NCBI GenBank assembly: GCA_030426845.1
Contig: JAUHXR010000008.1
Span: 1-64,000, forward strand
DNA from: Polyangia bacterium
GTDB lineage: Bacteria; Myxococcota_A; Polyangia; Polyangiales; Sandaracinaceae
Direction: 5' to 3'
DNA length: 64,000 nt
The notes beneath the pieces are model-generated. The model did not search any database, was not told the origin of the DNA, and worked only from the letters and a program-made list of their open reading frames with translations. The position numbers and the translations under genes are program-made. Position 1 is the stretch's first letter, and each line of letters opens with the position of its first letter. Positions 36,778-45,503 of the stretch are shown piece by piece.

Positions 36778-37922
36778 GCGTTCCCCCAGAGCGCGAGGAA
36801 GAAGCCGAGGAGGAACAGGCCGGTCGCGCCGAGGCCGAGCAGCGCGCGGCTCCTCATCCAGTCGCGGTCGCGGCTTCGCAGGGTGCGTGGGGTCATGGCG
36901 GTCGCGGGCTCCTCGGGCGTCGGGGGGGGTTCGGTCTCGGCGGTGCGCGCGTCGACGTGGGTGCAGAGCCAGTCGGCGACCCGCGCGGGATCGGACGGCG
37001 CTGTCCCCTCAGCCAGGTCGTCGAGGTACGCCTCGAGCGCCTCGGCGAGGGCGAGCGCGGTCGGGAACCGGCGAAGCGGCTCCTCCTCGAGCGCGCGCGC
37101 CACGATCGCGGCGAGCGCGTCGGGGCACTCCGGGCGTCGAGCCTGGATGGGCGGCACGTCGGCGGTGAGGACTGCGGTGACCACGTCGAGGTGCGACTCG
37201 CGGCGGAAGAGCCGCTCCCCCGCGAGCGTCTCCCACAGGATCACGCCGAGGCCCCAGACGTCGGAGCGCCGATCGAGCGGCAGCTCCTCGATCTGCTCGG
37301 GCGACATGTAGGCGAGCTTGCCCTTGAGGATCCCCTCGGCCGTCGACGCGAGCCGTCCGCGCGCTCGCGCGACCCCGAAGTCGACGACCTTGGCGACCCC
37401 GTCGTACGACAAGACGACGTTCTGCGGAGAGACATCTCGGTGCACCACGCCGAGCCGGCGGCCGCGGTCGTCGGTCAGCTCGTGGGCCGCGTGGAGACCG
37501 CGCGCGGCCTGGGCGACGATCCGCGCCGCCAGCCAGAGGGGGAGCCGGCCGCGCTGGGCGAGGACGGTCGCGAGGCTCGCGCCGCGCAGCTCGTCCATCA
37601 CCAGGTAGAGCAGGTCGCCCTGCCGCCCGAAGTCGTGGACCCGGCAGACGTGGGGGTCGTCGATCCGGGCCGCGACGGAGGCCTCGTCGTAGAACATCCG
37701 CGTCAGCTCGGGGTCGTCCGCGAGGTGCGGGTGCATCAGCTTGATCGCGCGCCGGGTCCCATCCGGCGCGATCGCTGCGTGGACCACCCCCATCCCGCCG
37801 CGGCCCAGGCGCTCACCGAGGACGTAGCCCGCCACCTCGCGGCCCTCGAGCTGCAGGCGGAGGTCATCGCGCGGGGCCGCGGGGGCGGCCAGGGCCATCG
37901 GGTGGGCGAGCGCGGGGTGCAT
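36774..37922 (-). CDS. Eukaryote-like Ser/Thr protein kinase, membrane-anchored
   Basis: A 382-residue kinase. Glycine loop [13 protein letters not shown], catalytic Lys in RAIKLMHPH, catalytic loop [16 protein letters not shown] in [12 protein letters not shown] equivalent [11 protein letters not shown]. The catalytic domain covers about residues 30-300. A Pro/Glu/Thr linker and a single hydrophobic span near the C-terminus ([19 protein letters not shown]) put the kinase in the cytoplasm, with only a few residues outside. It is coupled to the FHA activator downstream by a GTGA overlap. Confidence 0.93.
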   Translation of the reverse strand: MHPALAHPMALAAPAAPRDDLRLQLEGREVAGYVLGERLGRGGMGVVHAAIAPDGTRRAIKLMHPHLADDPELTRMFYDEASVAARIDDPHVCRVHDFGRQGDLLYLVMDELRGASLATVLAQRGRLPLWLAARIVAQAARGLHAAHELTDDRGRRLGVVHRDVSPQNVVLSYDGVAKVVDFGVARARGRLASTAEGILKGKLAYMSPEQIEELPLDRRSDVWGLGVILWETLAGERLFRRESHLDVVTAVLTADVPPIQARRPECPDALAAIVARALEEEPLRRFPTALALAEALEAYLDDLAEGTAPSDPARVADWLCTHVDARTAETEPPPTPEEPATAMTPRTLRSRDRDWMRSRALLGLGATGLFLLGFFLALWGNA

Positions 37923-38028
37923 GTCCTCGGGTACTACAAGAAGCGTGCGCAGCTCTGTTCGAGGCGGGATCGCGCCCTGGAAGGCCTTTCGACCCCGGCT
38001 CCGGAGCGGCGTGCGCTAGGATCGCCCC

Positions 38029-38829
38029 GTGAACCGGAGACGATTGACCCTAGTCCTGGCCGCGGCCTGCGCCGGCAGCCTGGCCCTCGCCGCCGTCGCC
38101 GCCCCGGGCGGCGCCCAGCCGCCCGCCGCCGAGGACCAGACCTGGCGCGAGCGCGCGGCCGAGGGCGAGATCCCGTGCAACGAGCAGGTCCCCCAGGACT
38201 TCCTCGTGCGCGCGAGCTGGTCGACGCGGGCCTACATGGAGCGCGACGAGATCCGCGAGCGGCGCGAGGTGCACCAGCGGGCGATCCGCTTCCGCACCGA
38301 GAACTACGGCTTCTTCGAGGGCTTCGGCCTTCCGGCGTGGAACTCCACCCGCCCGCTCGACAACGCGGTGGGCCTGCGCCTCTTCGACCGCCCCATCCGC
38401 CTCAACCGGCGGGTCGTCGACGCCGCGCGCTGCGTCGAGCAGGAGATCGCGCGGACCTGCACCGACGACTACCAGCCCGGCCGCCTCAGCGGCATCCGGG
38501 ACCGGAACACCTACCACAACGGCGAGGTGTCCAATCACGTCTACGGCATCGCGATCGACCTCGACCCACGCGAGAACACCTGCTGCAACTGCGTGAAGGA
38601 GTGGCGCCTCCACCCGCTCTGCCAGGCAACCCCCGAGTCGATCTTCGAGCGCATGATCATGCCGCGCTGCTGGGTCGAGGGCTTCGAGAAGTACGGCTTC
38701 TACTGGCTCGGCCACGACCGCCTAATGGACACGATGCACTTCGAGTTCCTCGGCGACCCCGAGCACATCCTGCAGTCGTCGGGGCCGCCCCCGCACATGA
38801 GCGATCCGCGCGGGCCGTCCGCCGACTGA
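38029..38829 (+). CDS. Exported M15-family D-alanyl-D-alanine carboxypeptidase-like peptidase
   Basis: A 266-residue secreted protein with a signal peptide (LTLVLAAACAGSLALAAVAAPGGAQ). Zn-site motifs of the VanY/M15 fold are seen: SNHVYGIAIDLDP (His and Asp) and DTMHFEFLGD (third His). RNTYHNGEVSNHVYG places it in the M15 extended group. Several Cys (CCNC) suggest disulfides. It likely trims peptidoglycan peptides. GTG start at 38029. The stop codon is the first triplet of a 14-bp tandem repeat. Confidence 0.82.
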   Translation: MNRRRLTLVLAAACAGSLALAAVAAPGGAQPPAAEDQTWRERAAEGEIPCNEQVPQDFLVRASWSTRAYMERDEIRERREVHQRAIRFRTENYGFFEGFGLPAWNSTRPLDNAVGLRLFDRPIRLNRRVVDAARCVEQEIARTCTDDYQPGRLSGIRDRNTYHNGEVSNHVYGIAIDLDPRENTCCNCVKEWRLHPLCQATPESIFERMIMPRCWVEGFEKYGFYWLGHDRLMDTMHFEFLGDPEHILQSSGPPPHMSDPRGPSAD

Positions 38830-38924
38830 GGTCCGCCGACCGAGGTCCGCCGACCGAGGTCCGCCGATTGAGGTCCGCCGATTGAGGTCCGCCGACTGAG
38901 GTCCGCCGATTGAGGCCGACCGGA
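38827..38924 (+). repeat. Seven tandem 14-bp units beginning at the M15 gene stop codon
   Basis: Units read TGAGGTCCGCCGAC, then CGAGGTCCGCCGAC, CGAGGTCCGCCGAT, and four beginning TGAGG, the last degenerate (TGAGGCCGACCGGA). They start exactly at the TGA stop at 38827-38829 and fill most of the space before the convergent PilZ gene. Both strands are open through it, but the encoded peptides are meaningless repeats. Not a CRISPR array: no spacers. Confidence 0.85.
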
Positions 38925-38941
38925 CCGAGGCCACACGCCCC

Positions 38942-40042
38942 TCAGGAGCGGTTCGCCTCGTCCTTGCGGCGAGCGTGCTCCATCAGCGCGAGCTGCGCGC
39001 CGATCGACTCGCCCTCCACGACCACGTCGAGCTCACGGAGCGTGAAGCGCCCGTCCTCCCAGTCGAGGATCTCGAGGATGCGCTCGAGCAGCGACGACGG
39101 CCCGGGCGCGTCCTCGATCTCGGCCGCGACGATCACCCCGCCGCGGAGCCCGATGTGCGCGAGGCGGTGCCGGTGCTGCACGCTGATCCAGCCCGTGCGC
39201 CGCTCCGCCTCGGAGAACGCGAGCAGGCTCGCGATCGAGACCTGACGCAGATCGCCGCTCATCGACGTCGCCTCCTCGGCGTCGCCGATGCCCTCCCAGC
39301 GGTTGCGCATCACGACCCGCGTCACCCGCGCGACCAGCTCGTCGGCGGCGACCGGCTTGGCGAGGTAGTCGTCCACCCCGAGCTCGTAGCCGCGGATGCG
39401 ATCCTGCTCGGAGGCGAGCGTGCTCATGAAGACGACCGGCACGCGCGCGGTCGAATCGCGCGCGCGCAGCAGGCGCAGGAGCTGCCAGCCGTCCATCACG
39501 GGCATGTTCACGTCGGTCAGCACCACGTCGGGCGGCGCGCGCATCGCCTTGCCGAGCGCGTCGAGCCCGTGCTCCGCCTCCGTCACCCGGTGCCCGAGGC
39601 CCGCGAGCGCCCCGCGGACGACCGCGCGCCAGGTCGACGAGTCGTCCACCACCAGCGCGTGGATCGGCTCGGGCCGCTCGTGCTCACCGGAGCCGACCGA
39701 GTCCGCGAGGAACGACGCGATGCGCTCCGCGAGCCACGCGACCTCCTCGGCGGTGAAGCGCATCCCCATCCCGGGCGCCTTGCCCTCCGCCTCGGCGCGC
39801 GCCGGGTCGACCACGTAGGCGACCTCGGCCGCGAGCTTGGCCGGCGGCCCGCCGTCCGGCAGCTCGAGCGAGAGCAGGACCTGCGACCCCTTCGGGAGCT
39901 GCCGGGGCGCGGTCACGAAGAGCCCGCCCTTGCTCACGTCCTCCGTGTACGCGGTGACGAGCTCGTCCACCGAGCGGAAGCGCACCCGGATGCGCGCCGC
40001 GAAGCGCGCCGAGCGGCGTCGGTCGGGGTCGTCTCCAGGCAT
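38942..40042 (-). CDS. PilZ - response regulator receiver - DUF4388-like protein
   Basis: A 366-residue cytosolic signalling protein. Residues about 8-110 are a PilZ domain (RRRSARFAARIRVRFRS and DVSKGGLFVTA, the RxxxR and D/NxSxxG c-di-GMP motifs). Residues about 128-245 are a receiver (ALVVDDSSTWRAVV, VLTDVNMPVMDGW with the phospho-Asp, YLAKPVAADEL). The C-terminal about 110 residues (MSGDLRQVSIASLLAFSE, RTGWISVQHRHRLAHIGLRGG) match DUF4388/PATAN domains. It combines c-di-GMP and phosphorelay inputs, possibly for motility or surface behaviour. Confidence 0.92.
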   Translation of the reverse strand: MPGDDPDRRRSARFAARIRVRFRSVDELVTAYTEDVSKGGLFVTAPRQLPKGSQVLLSLELPDGGPPAKLAAEVAYVVDPARAEAEGKAPGMGMRFTAEEVAWLAERIASFLADSVGSGEHERPEPIHALVVDDSSTWRAVVRGALAGLGHRVTEAEHGLDALGKAMRAPPDVVLTDVNMPVMDGWQLLRLLRARDSTARVPVVFMSTLASEQDRIRGYELGVDDYLAKPVAADELVARVTRVVMRNRWEGIGDAEEATSMSGDLRQVSIASLLAFSEAERRTGWISVQHRHRLAHIGLRGGVIVAAEIEDAPGPSSLLERILEILDWEDGRFTLRELDVVVEGESIGAQLALMEHARRKDEANRS

Positions 40043-40147
40043 GGGGGGGCGATTCTGCCACGGCCCGCGCCGTGTGCGGCATTCGTGACCCGAGCGCGGG
40101 GGAGGCGGCGAGCGCTGGCGCGGTAGCCGAGGGGCCGTGATCGCGCG

Positions 40148-41143
40148 CTACGACCACTCGAGGACGATCTTGCCGAACGTCTCGTTGCGCTCCATTCGCT
40201 CGTGGGCGGCCTGGATCTCGCTCATCGGCAGCACGTCGTCCACCACGGGCGCGAGCCCGCCGCCCGGCGCGAACGCGGGCACGACCTCGCGGGTGAACCG
40301 CTGCGCGAGGGCCGCCTTCTCCTCGAGCGGCCGCGCGCGCAGCACCGACCCGCGCACCGTGAGCCGCCGCCGCAGGAGCGCGCCGAGGGGCAGCTCCGCG
40401 CTGCGGCCGCCCATCAGGCCGATCACCACCATCCGACCGCGATCGGCGAGCGCCTCGAGGTTCTCTTCGAGGTACGGCCCCCCCACCACGTCGAGCAGCA
40501 CGTCCGCGCCGCGGCCGGCGGTGAGCGCGCGCGTCGCCTCCGCGAAGCGACCGTCGGTCACGTGGAGCGCGTCGGCCAGCCCCAGCTCCGCGCACCGCTC
40601 GAGCTTCGCCTCGGTGCGCGAGGTGCCGATCACCTGAGCCCCCGCGCGCCGCGCGAGCTGGAGCGCGGCCGTCCCCACCCCGCTCGCGACCGCGTGGACG
40701 AGCAGCGCCTCGCCCGCCACCAGGCCCGCCTGCGCGAAGATCGCGTCGAACGCGGTGAGGAACGCCTCGGGGATCGCCGCCGCGTGGGTCAGCGCGAGGT
40801 CCTCGGGCACCGGCAGCGCCTCGCGCTCGTGCACCGTCAGGTGGGTGGCCATCGCGCCGCCGCCGACGATGCCCATCACCCGGTCGCCCGCCTTCCAGCG
40901 CGTGACCCGGCTGCCGACCGCGGCGACCTTGCCCGCGTACTCGAGCCCCGGCACGTCCGCCGGGTAACCGGGCGGCGCGGGATAGGCGCCGCGCCGTTGC
41001 AGCAGATCGGCGCGGTTGAGCCCCGCGGCGGCGACCTCGACGAGGATCTCGCCGGGCCCTGGGTCGTCGACCGGCACGCGATCGATCTTGAGGACCTCCG
41101 GTCCGCCAGGCTTCTCGATCCGAACCGCGCGCGCGATGGGCAT
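40148..41143 (-). CDS. NAD(P)H:quinone oxidoreductase, zinc-free MDR family
   Basis: A 331-residue medium-chain dehydrogenase/reductase. N-terminal catalytic part RAVRIEKPGGPEVLKI, GLNRADLLQRRGAYPAPPG and PGLEYAGKVAAVG; cofactor domain with LLVHAVASGVGTAALQLA and VIGTSRTEAKL. It matches the TIGR02824-like PIG3-type quinone oxidoreductases (QRRGAYPAPPG is characteristic). ATG 41143 is preferred to an upstream start in frame. No zinc ligands. Confidence 0.9.
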   Translation of the reverse strand: MPIARAVRIEKPGGPEVLKIDRVPVDDPGPGEILVEVAAAGLNRADLLQRRGAYPAPPGYPADVPGLEYAGKVAAVGSRVTRWKAGDRVMGIVGGGAMATHLTVHEREALPVPEDLALTHAAAIPEAFLTAFDAIFAQAGLVAGEALLVHAVASGVGTAALQLARRAGAQVIGTSRTEAKLERCAELGLADALHVTDGRFAEATRALTAGRGADVLLDVVGGPYLEENLEALADRGRMVVIGLMGGRSAELPLGALLRRRLTVRGSVLRARPLEEKAALAQRFTREVVPAFAPGGGLAPVVDDVLPMSEIQAAHERMERNETFGKIVLEWS

Positions 41144-41190
41144 GGGCCGAGCATCGCACGCCACGCCGCGGCGACGTAGGATCGCCCGCC

Positions 41191-41628
41191 ATGACCTCCC
41201 CCGACTCCCCCGCGAGCGCGCCGACCCCGCCGAAGCCGAACAAGGCGCTCAACGCGATCGTCCTGGTCGTGGCCGCGATCGGCCTCGCGTTCAGCGGCTG
41301 GTGGATGTTCCTGCGCCCGACCCCGGTCGTCACCGTGCGCGAGTCGCACCAGACCTCCGGCTCGATGATCGTCGAAGGCACCGTCCCGCCGCCGCTCAAC
41401 GAGGCGACGCTCGCCCTGCGCGCCCTCGAGCGCGGCGACACCGTGATGTCGATGTTCCAGCTCCGGGACGACACCGGCCTCCTCGACGTCTACTTCGACC
41501 CGGCCCGCCTCTCGATGCCCTCCGAGGGGCAGCGCCTCCGCGTCACCGGCCACCGCGCGGAGGCGACCGGCGCCGACTGGCACGGCGTCCGCCCCTTCGT
41601 CGCGAACGAGCTCGAGCGGCTCGAGTAG
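41191..41628 (+). CDS. Hypothetical membrane-anchored OB-fold-like protein
   Basis: A 145-residue protein with a Pro/Ser-rich cytoplasmic N-terminus, one membrane span (AIVLVVAAIGLAFSGWWMFL, about 23-42) and a periplasmic beta-rich part (SGSMIVEGTVPPPLNE, DDTGLLDVYFDPA, GQRLRVTGHRAEAT). The strand order resembles OB-fold or CcmE-like domains, but no heme-binding His is evident. Function unknown. Confidence 0.65.
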   Translation: MTSPDSPASAPTPPKPNKALNAIVLVVAAIGLAFSGWWMFLRPTPVVTVRESHQTSGSMIVEGTVPPPLNEATLALRALERGDTVMSMFQLRDDTGLLDVYFDPARLSMPSEGQRLRVTGHRAEATGADWHGVRPFVANELERLE

Positions 41629-41637
41629 GCCGCGCGC

Positions 41638-43296
41638 TCAGCGCGGGCGGAGGACGACCGCGGCGCGGCCGGGGAGGCGAACGGTGAGCACGCCGCCCGG
41701 GCCCGCCTCCCAGGGCGCGTCGGCCGCCCCGAGGGCGTCGTCGACGAGCGCGCCCGGCGCGAACCCGGTGGGGAACGTCGCGGTCGACTCCTCGAGCGCC
41801 GCGTTGAGCACGACGACGACGCGGTCGCCCTCGTGCTCACGCTCGTAGGCGAGCATCCCCGCGTCCGGCCCGTCGGGCTCGAAGCCGCCCGACTCGGCCG
41901 CGTAACGCACGGTGAGCGTGCCGTAGCGCAGCGCGGGCGAGCTCGCGCGGATGGCGGCGAGCCGCGCGATGTGGCGAAAGGTCGCGCCGTCCTCACCGAA
42001 GTCGGACTCGAGCCAGAGCGGCTCACGCGCCTCGTGGTGCGACCGGCCGTCGAGATCCTGCTCGGTGCCGTAGTAGACGCTCGGGATCGCGTCGACGGTG
42101 AACACCACGGTGAGCGCGACCTGCACCGCGAAGGGATCGTCGAGCTCGCCGCGGACGCGCCACACGTCGTGGTTGTCGGCGAAGGCGACGCGCGCCTGCC
42201 ACGGGTCGAGGCCGACCCCCATCGGCTGCGGTGACGCGGGGAACAGCGCGCGGTGGCCGCCGAGCGCGCCGACCGCGTCGACTGGCGGCCCGCCCGCGAG
42301 GATCACGCCGTCGATCAGCTCGACCTTGAGGTCGAAGGCGAAGGCCGCGTCGAGCTGACCGACGTCGCTGTAGCGCGCGAGCTCGGCCGCGCTCGCGGTG
42401 AAGACCTCGCCCAGCAACAAGAAACGCTCCTTGCCCTCGGCCGCGAGCCGCTCGCGCAGCCCCGTGCAGAAGCGCTCCCAGAACGCGGCCGGGGCGTGGG
42501 GCACCGCGTCGACGCGGAACCCGTCGACGTCGGTGTCGAGGACCCAGCGGACGTGCGTCTCGATCAGCGCCTCCACCGTGGCCGGGTTCTCCGTGTCGAG
42601 GTCGCGCAGCCCGGTGGGGAAGTCGCCGAGCTCCTTCTGCCGCGGGTCGCTCAGGTCGCCGAAGCCGCGCCGGTGGAAGTCCTCCGGCCCGAGCCGCGTC
42701 GGGACTCCGTCCCGCCACATCCGCGGGGTGTGGCTGAAGAGCAGCGGCGCGTCGTAGGGCCCGTCCTCGGAGAACGGCGGCTCGAGCTCGCTCGGGTCGA
42801 CCTCTCCGTCGCCGTCGAGGTCGTAGGCGAACACCCGCCCCGCGTGGTTCGGGACGACGTCGAGGATCACGAGCATGCCGCGCGCGTGCGCCTCGCGCAC
42901 CAGCAGTCGCAGCTCGTCGAGGTCGCCGAAGCGCGGGTTGGCCTCGGTGAAGTCGGCCGGCCAGTAGCCGTGGTAGCCGTCCTCGAGGTCGCCGGTCGAG
43001 ACGTTGCGGTACGGCGGCGAGAGCCACAGCGCGCTCACCCCGAGGCGCTCGAGGTAGTCGAGGCGTCGCCGGATGCCCGCCCAGTCCCCACCCTGATGGC
43101 GCGCGAGATCGTCCGGCACCACGCCGACGCCATCGAGCGTGTTGTTCGTTGGTTCGCCGTCGTCGAAGCGGTCGACGACGATCTGGTAGACGACGTGATC
43201 GCGCCAGTCCTCCACGTGCGTCGCGACCGGCCCGTCGGGCAGCGGCGGCCCGCAGGCGGCCGCGAGCGGGAGCAGCAGGATCCACGCGCGCGCCAC
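41638..43296 (-). CDS. GH13 alpha-amylase-family lipoprotein
   Basis: A 552-residue exported glycoside hydrolase. The signal ends LLLPLAAACG with lipobox AAC. Catalytic GH13 motifs are present in order: DVVPNHAG (region I), DGFRVDAVPH (nucleophile Asp), LLLGEVF (acid/base Glu) and VAFADNHD (transition-state Asp). WRDHVVYQIVVDRFDDG is the classic first strand. It likely degrades alpha-glucans such as starch or maltodextrins at the cell surface. GTG start at 43296. Convergent with the small OB-fold gene, 9 bases away. Confidence 0.92.
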   Translation of the reverse strand: MARAWILLLPLAAACGPPLPDGPVATHVEDWRDHVVYQIVVDRFDDGEPTNNTLDGVGVVPDDLARHQGGDWAGIRRRLDYLERLGVSALWLSPPYRNVSTGDLEDGYHGYWPADFTEANPRFGDLDELRLLVREAHARGMLVILDVVPNHAGRVFAYDLDGDGEVDPSELEPPFSEDGPYDAPLLFSHTPRMWRDGVPTRLGPEDFHRRGFGDLSDPRQKELGDFPTGLRDLDTENPATVEALIETHVRWVLDTDVDGFRVDAVPHAPAAFWERFCTGLRERLAAEGKERFLLLGEVFTASAAELARYSDVGQLDAAFAFDLKVELIDGVILAGGPPVDAVGALGGHRALFPASPQPMGVGLDPWQARVAFADNHDVWRVRGELDDPFAVQVALTVVFTVDAIPSVYYGTEQDLDGRSHHEAREPLWLESDFGEDGATFRHIARLAAIRASSPALRYGTLTVRYAAESGGFEPDGPDAGMLAYEREHEGDRVVVVLNAALEESTATFPTGFAPGALVDDALGAADAPWEAGPGGVLTVRLPGRAAVVLRPR

Positions 43297-43378
43297 GCCT
43301 CATCAGTAGCACCGCCGCCGCCCCTTGGCGCGTCGGAGCGCTTGTGGCGGGTGGTCCCAGGGGGCACCCTTCGCGGCG

Positions 43379-44473
43379 GTGCGACTCGGCGTGAACTACC
43401 CCTGGGTGACCTGCGGCCACGACCTCGGCCCGCGCCCCCCTGCCTGGGCCGGCGCGCCGCCGACCGACTTCGCGGCGGTGGAGCGTGAGCTGACCGGCCT
43501 GCGCGCGGACGGGGTGGATTGCGCCCGCTTCTGGATCTTCGGCGGCGGCGTCAACCTCCCGGTAGGCGCGCGCCCCGAGGAGGTCGCGGTGCGCGAGCCG
43601 TGGCTCGACCGGTTCCCCGCCTGGCGCCGCCTCTTCGTCGCGCGCCGCGCCGAGGTGCCCGCGCGCTGGCGGCTCACCCGCGCGCTCCCCGACGTGCCGC
43701 GCGGCTTCCTCGACGACCTCGAGCGCCTGCTGCAGGCGTGCCGCGCGAGCGGGGTCCGCCTCTGGCCGTCGCTCGTGAGCTTCGAGCTGTTTCTCCCGAT
43801 CGACGATCAGGTGGGCGGCGTCACGAGCCGGGGGCGCGCCGACTTCGCGCTCGGGGCCAACGCGGCCGCGTTCCTCGACGCAACCCTCGAGCCGATGCTC
43901 GAGGTCTGTGAGGCCTACCGCGACGCGGTGGAGGTGTTCGAGCTGGCCAACGAGCCGGGCTGGTGCCTCGTGCCGAGCTGGGAGCGGCGGCGCTGGGGGA
44001 CGCACCCGGCGTGGGTCGAGCCCGAGGCGCTCGCGGATTGGCTCGTCGAGGGCGCGCGGCGGGTCGCGCGGCGCGGGCTGATCGCGTCGGTCGGCTTCCT
44101 GCACGCCGATCCGCCGTGGCTGCCGCCGTCCGCGAAGATGACGCTCCGCCGCCTCGCCGAGCGCGGCGCGTACCGACACCAGGTTCACCACTACCCGAGC
44201 GTGACCAAGGTCGCTCGGTTGCCCGACGCCGCCGACGCGCTCTGTCGCCCGTGCTGGGTCGGCGAGATCGCGACGTCGCGCCACGGCCGCTGGGACGAGC
44301 TCTCGACCGAGGACGACCCGCGCGGCTACCTCGCCGGTCGCCTCGCGCTCGCGGAGGCGCGGGGCTACGAGGGCGCGCTGCTCTGGGCCCACGCCGCGAC
44401 CGACCCGCACGTGCGCTGGGACGCGGAGACGCGCGGCCAGGTGCGTCGCTTCGCGGAAGCGAGGGCCGCGTGA
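43379..44473 (+). CDS. GH5-like glycoside hydrolase, cytosolic
   Basis: A 364-residue TIM-barrel hydrolase with no signal peptide. The proposed acid/base Glu is in VFELANEPGWCL and the nucleophile Glu in CWVGEIATSRHG, with the N-terminal barrel strand RLGVNYPWVTCG, DCARFWIFGGG and RLWPSLVSFELF. This is the layout of clan GH-A enzymes such as GH5; the exact subfamily is unknown. GTG 43379 is chosen; a TTG at 43325 would add 18 doubtful residues. Its stop overlaps the thioesterase GTG. Confidence 0.75.
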   Translation: MRLGVNYPWVTCGHDLGPRPPAWAGAPPTDFAAVERELTGLRADGVDCARFWIFGGGVNLPVGARPEEVAVREPWLDRFPAWRRLFVARRAEVPARWRLTRALPDVPRGFLDDLERLLQACRASGVRLWPSLVSFELFLPIDDQVGGVTSRGRADFALGANAAAFLDATLEPMLEVCEAYRDAVEVFELANEPGWCLVPSWERRRWGTHPAWVEPEALADWLVEGARRVARRGLIASVGFLHADPPWLPPSAKMTLRRLAERGAYRHQVHHYPSVTKVARLPDAADALCRPCWVGEIATSRHGRWDELSTEDDPRGYLAGRLALAEARGYEGALLWAHAATDPHVRWDAETRGQVRRFAEARAA

Positions 44474-45261
44474 GCCTGTCCGATCACTGGGCGGTCACGC
44501 CGGAGGGCGACGGCCGGTTCCGCGTCACGCTGCGCGAGGACTGGTACCAGGGCCGCGGCGTCTACGGCGGGCTCGTCTCGGCGATCCTCGCGCGGGCGAT
44601 GGGCGCGACGCTCGCCGACGGACGACCGCTCCGTACGGTGCACGTCGCCTTCACCGCGCCCGCCACCGCCGGCCCGGCCGAGGTCCAGGTCGAGCGGGTC
44701 CGCGTCGGGCGCTCGGTCGCGGTCCTCACCGCGCGCCTCGCCCGCGACGGCGTGGTCATCGCCTCGGCCCAGGCCACCTTCGCGCGCTCGCGCCCGATCC
44801 TCTTCGCGTTCGACGCCCCCTCCGCCCCCGCGCTCGCCCCCGTAGAGGCCGCGGTCGACGGCCCCGAGCCGCTCTACATCCCTGCGTTCTGCCGCTTCTT
44901 CGAGTTCCGCCAGACGGAGGGTCCGACCTCGTTCTCCGGCGGCGCCGACGCCCACCTCGGCGGATGGTGCCGCCCCCGCGCGCCGACCCGCCTCGGCCCG
45001 GAGCTCGTCCTCGCCCTCCTCGACGCCTGGGCCCCGGCCGCGCTGTGCCGCCGCGAGGGCTGGGCCCCGGCGGCCTCGGTCGACCTCAGCGCGGACCTCC
45101 CGGCCGCCTACCCCGACGTCGACGCGGAGACCTTCTTCGCCTACGTCGCCGACAGCACCGCCGCGCGCGACGGCTACGCGGACGAGCGCGCCTCGCTCTA
45201 CGCCCCGGACGGCACCTGGCTAGGCTCCACCCGCCAGCTCATCGCCCTGTTCGACCCGTAG
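44470..45261 (+). CDS. Acyl-CoA thioesterase-like double hotdog protein
   Basis: A 263-residue cytosolic protein with two hotdog halves in the TesB / 4HBT_3 style: FRVTLREDWYQGRGVYGGLVSAILARAM and HVAFTAPATAGPAEVQVERV in the first, ELVLALLDAWAPAALCRREG and AASVDLSADLPAAYP in the second. The substrate acyl chain is unknown. It is coupled to the GH5-like gene upstream by a GTGA overlap, an unexplained pairing. Confidence 0.85.
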   Translation: MSLSDHWAVTPEGDGRFRVTLREDWYQGRGVYGGLVSAILARAMGATLADGRPLRTVHVAFTAPATAGPAEVQVERVRVGRSVAVLTARLARDGVVIASAQATFARSRPILFAFDAPSAPALAPVEAAVDGPEPLYIPAFCRFFEFRQTEGPTSFSGGADAHLGGWCRPRAPTRLGPELVLALLDAWAPAALCRREGWAPAASVDLSADLPAAYPDVDAETFFAYVADSTAARDGYADERASLYAPDGTWLGSTRQLIALFDP

Positions 45262-45503
45262 GCTCCCGCAACGCCGCTTTCACATACACGCCCTCGTGCA
45301 CGTGCACGCCCCCCCTGCACTTCCTCGCACCCGCCTCCCGGTGCCTCGAGCCGTCAGCCACCTAGCCCGCACGACTTCTTACGCGTCCCCGCGCCGTCTC
45401 GAGGCGTCACCCTCGGCGCATCCACCCGCCCCGACCTCCCAGCCGCCGCTCCTCCCGGCTTTCATCCAGAGCACCAGGCCCGCCAGCGGCGAGAGAAGAC
45501 CGA
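45262..45503. other. Convergent intergenic spacer with CACG-rich repeats
   Basis: This 242-base gap between two convergent genes holds CACATACACGCCCTCGTGCACGTGCACG and a pyrimidine-rich stretch after it. No convincing open reading frame of its own is seen. Part of it (GCAACGCCGC, TACACG, GCACGT in the same order) resembles the spacer at 35348-35400, which also lies between convergent genes. Confidence 0.5.

Noticed and set aside
38827-38924. Possible CRISPR array
   Set aside because: Units are contiguous without spacers and no cas genes are present; it is a simple tandem repeat.
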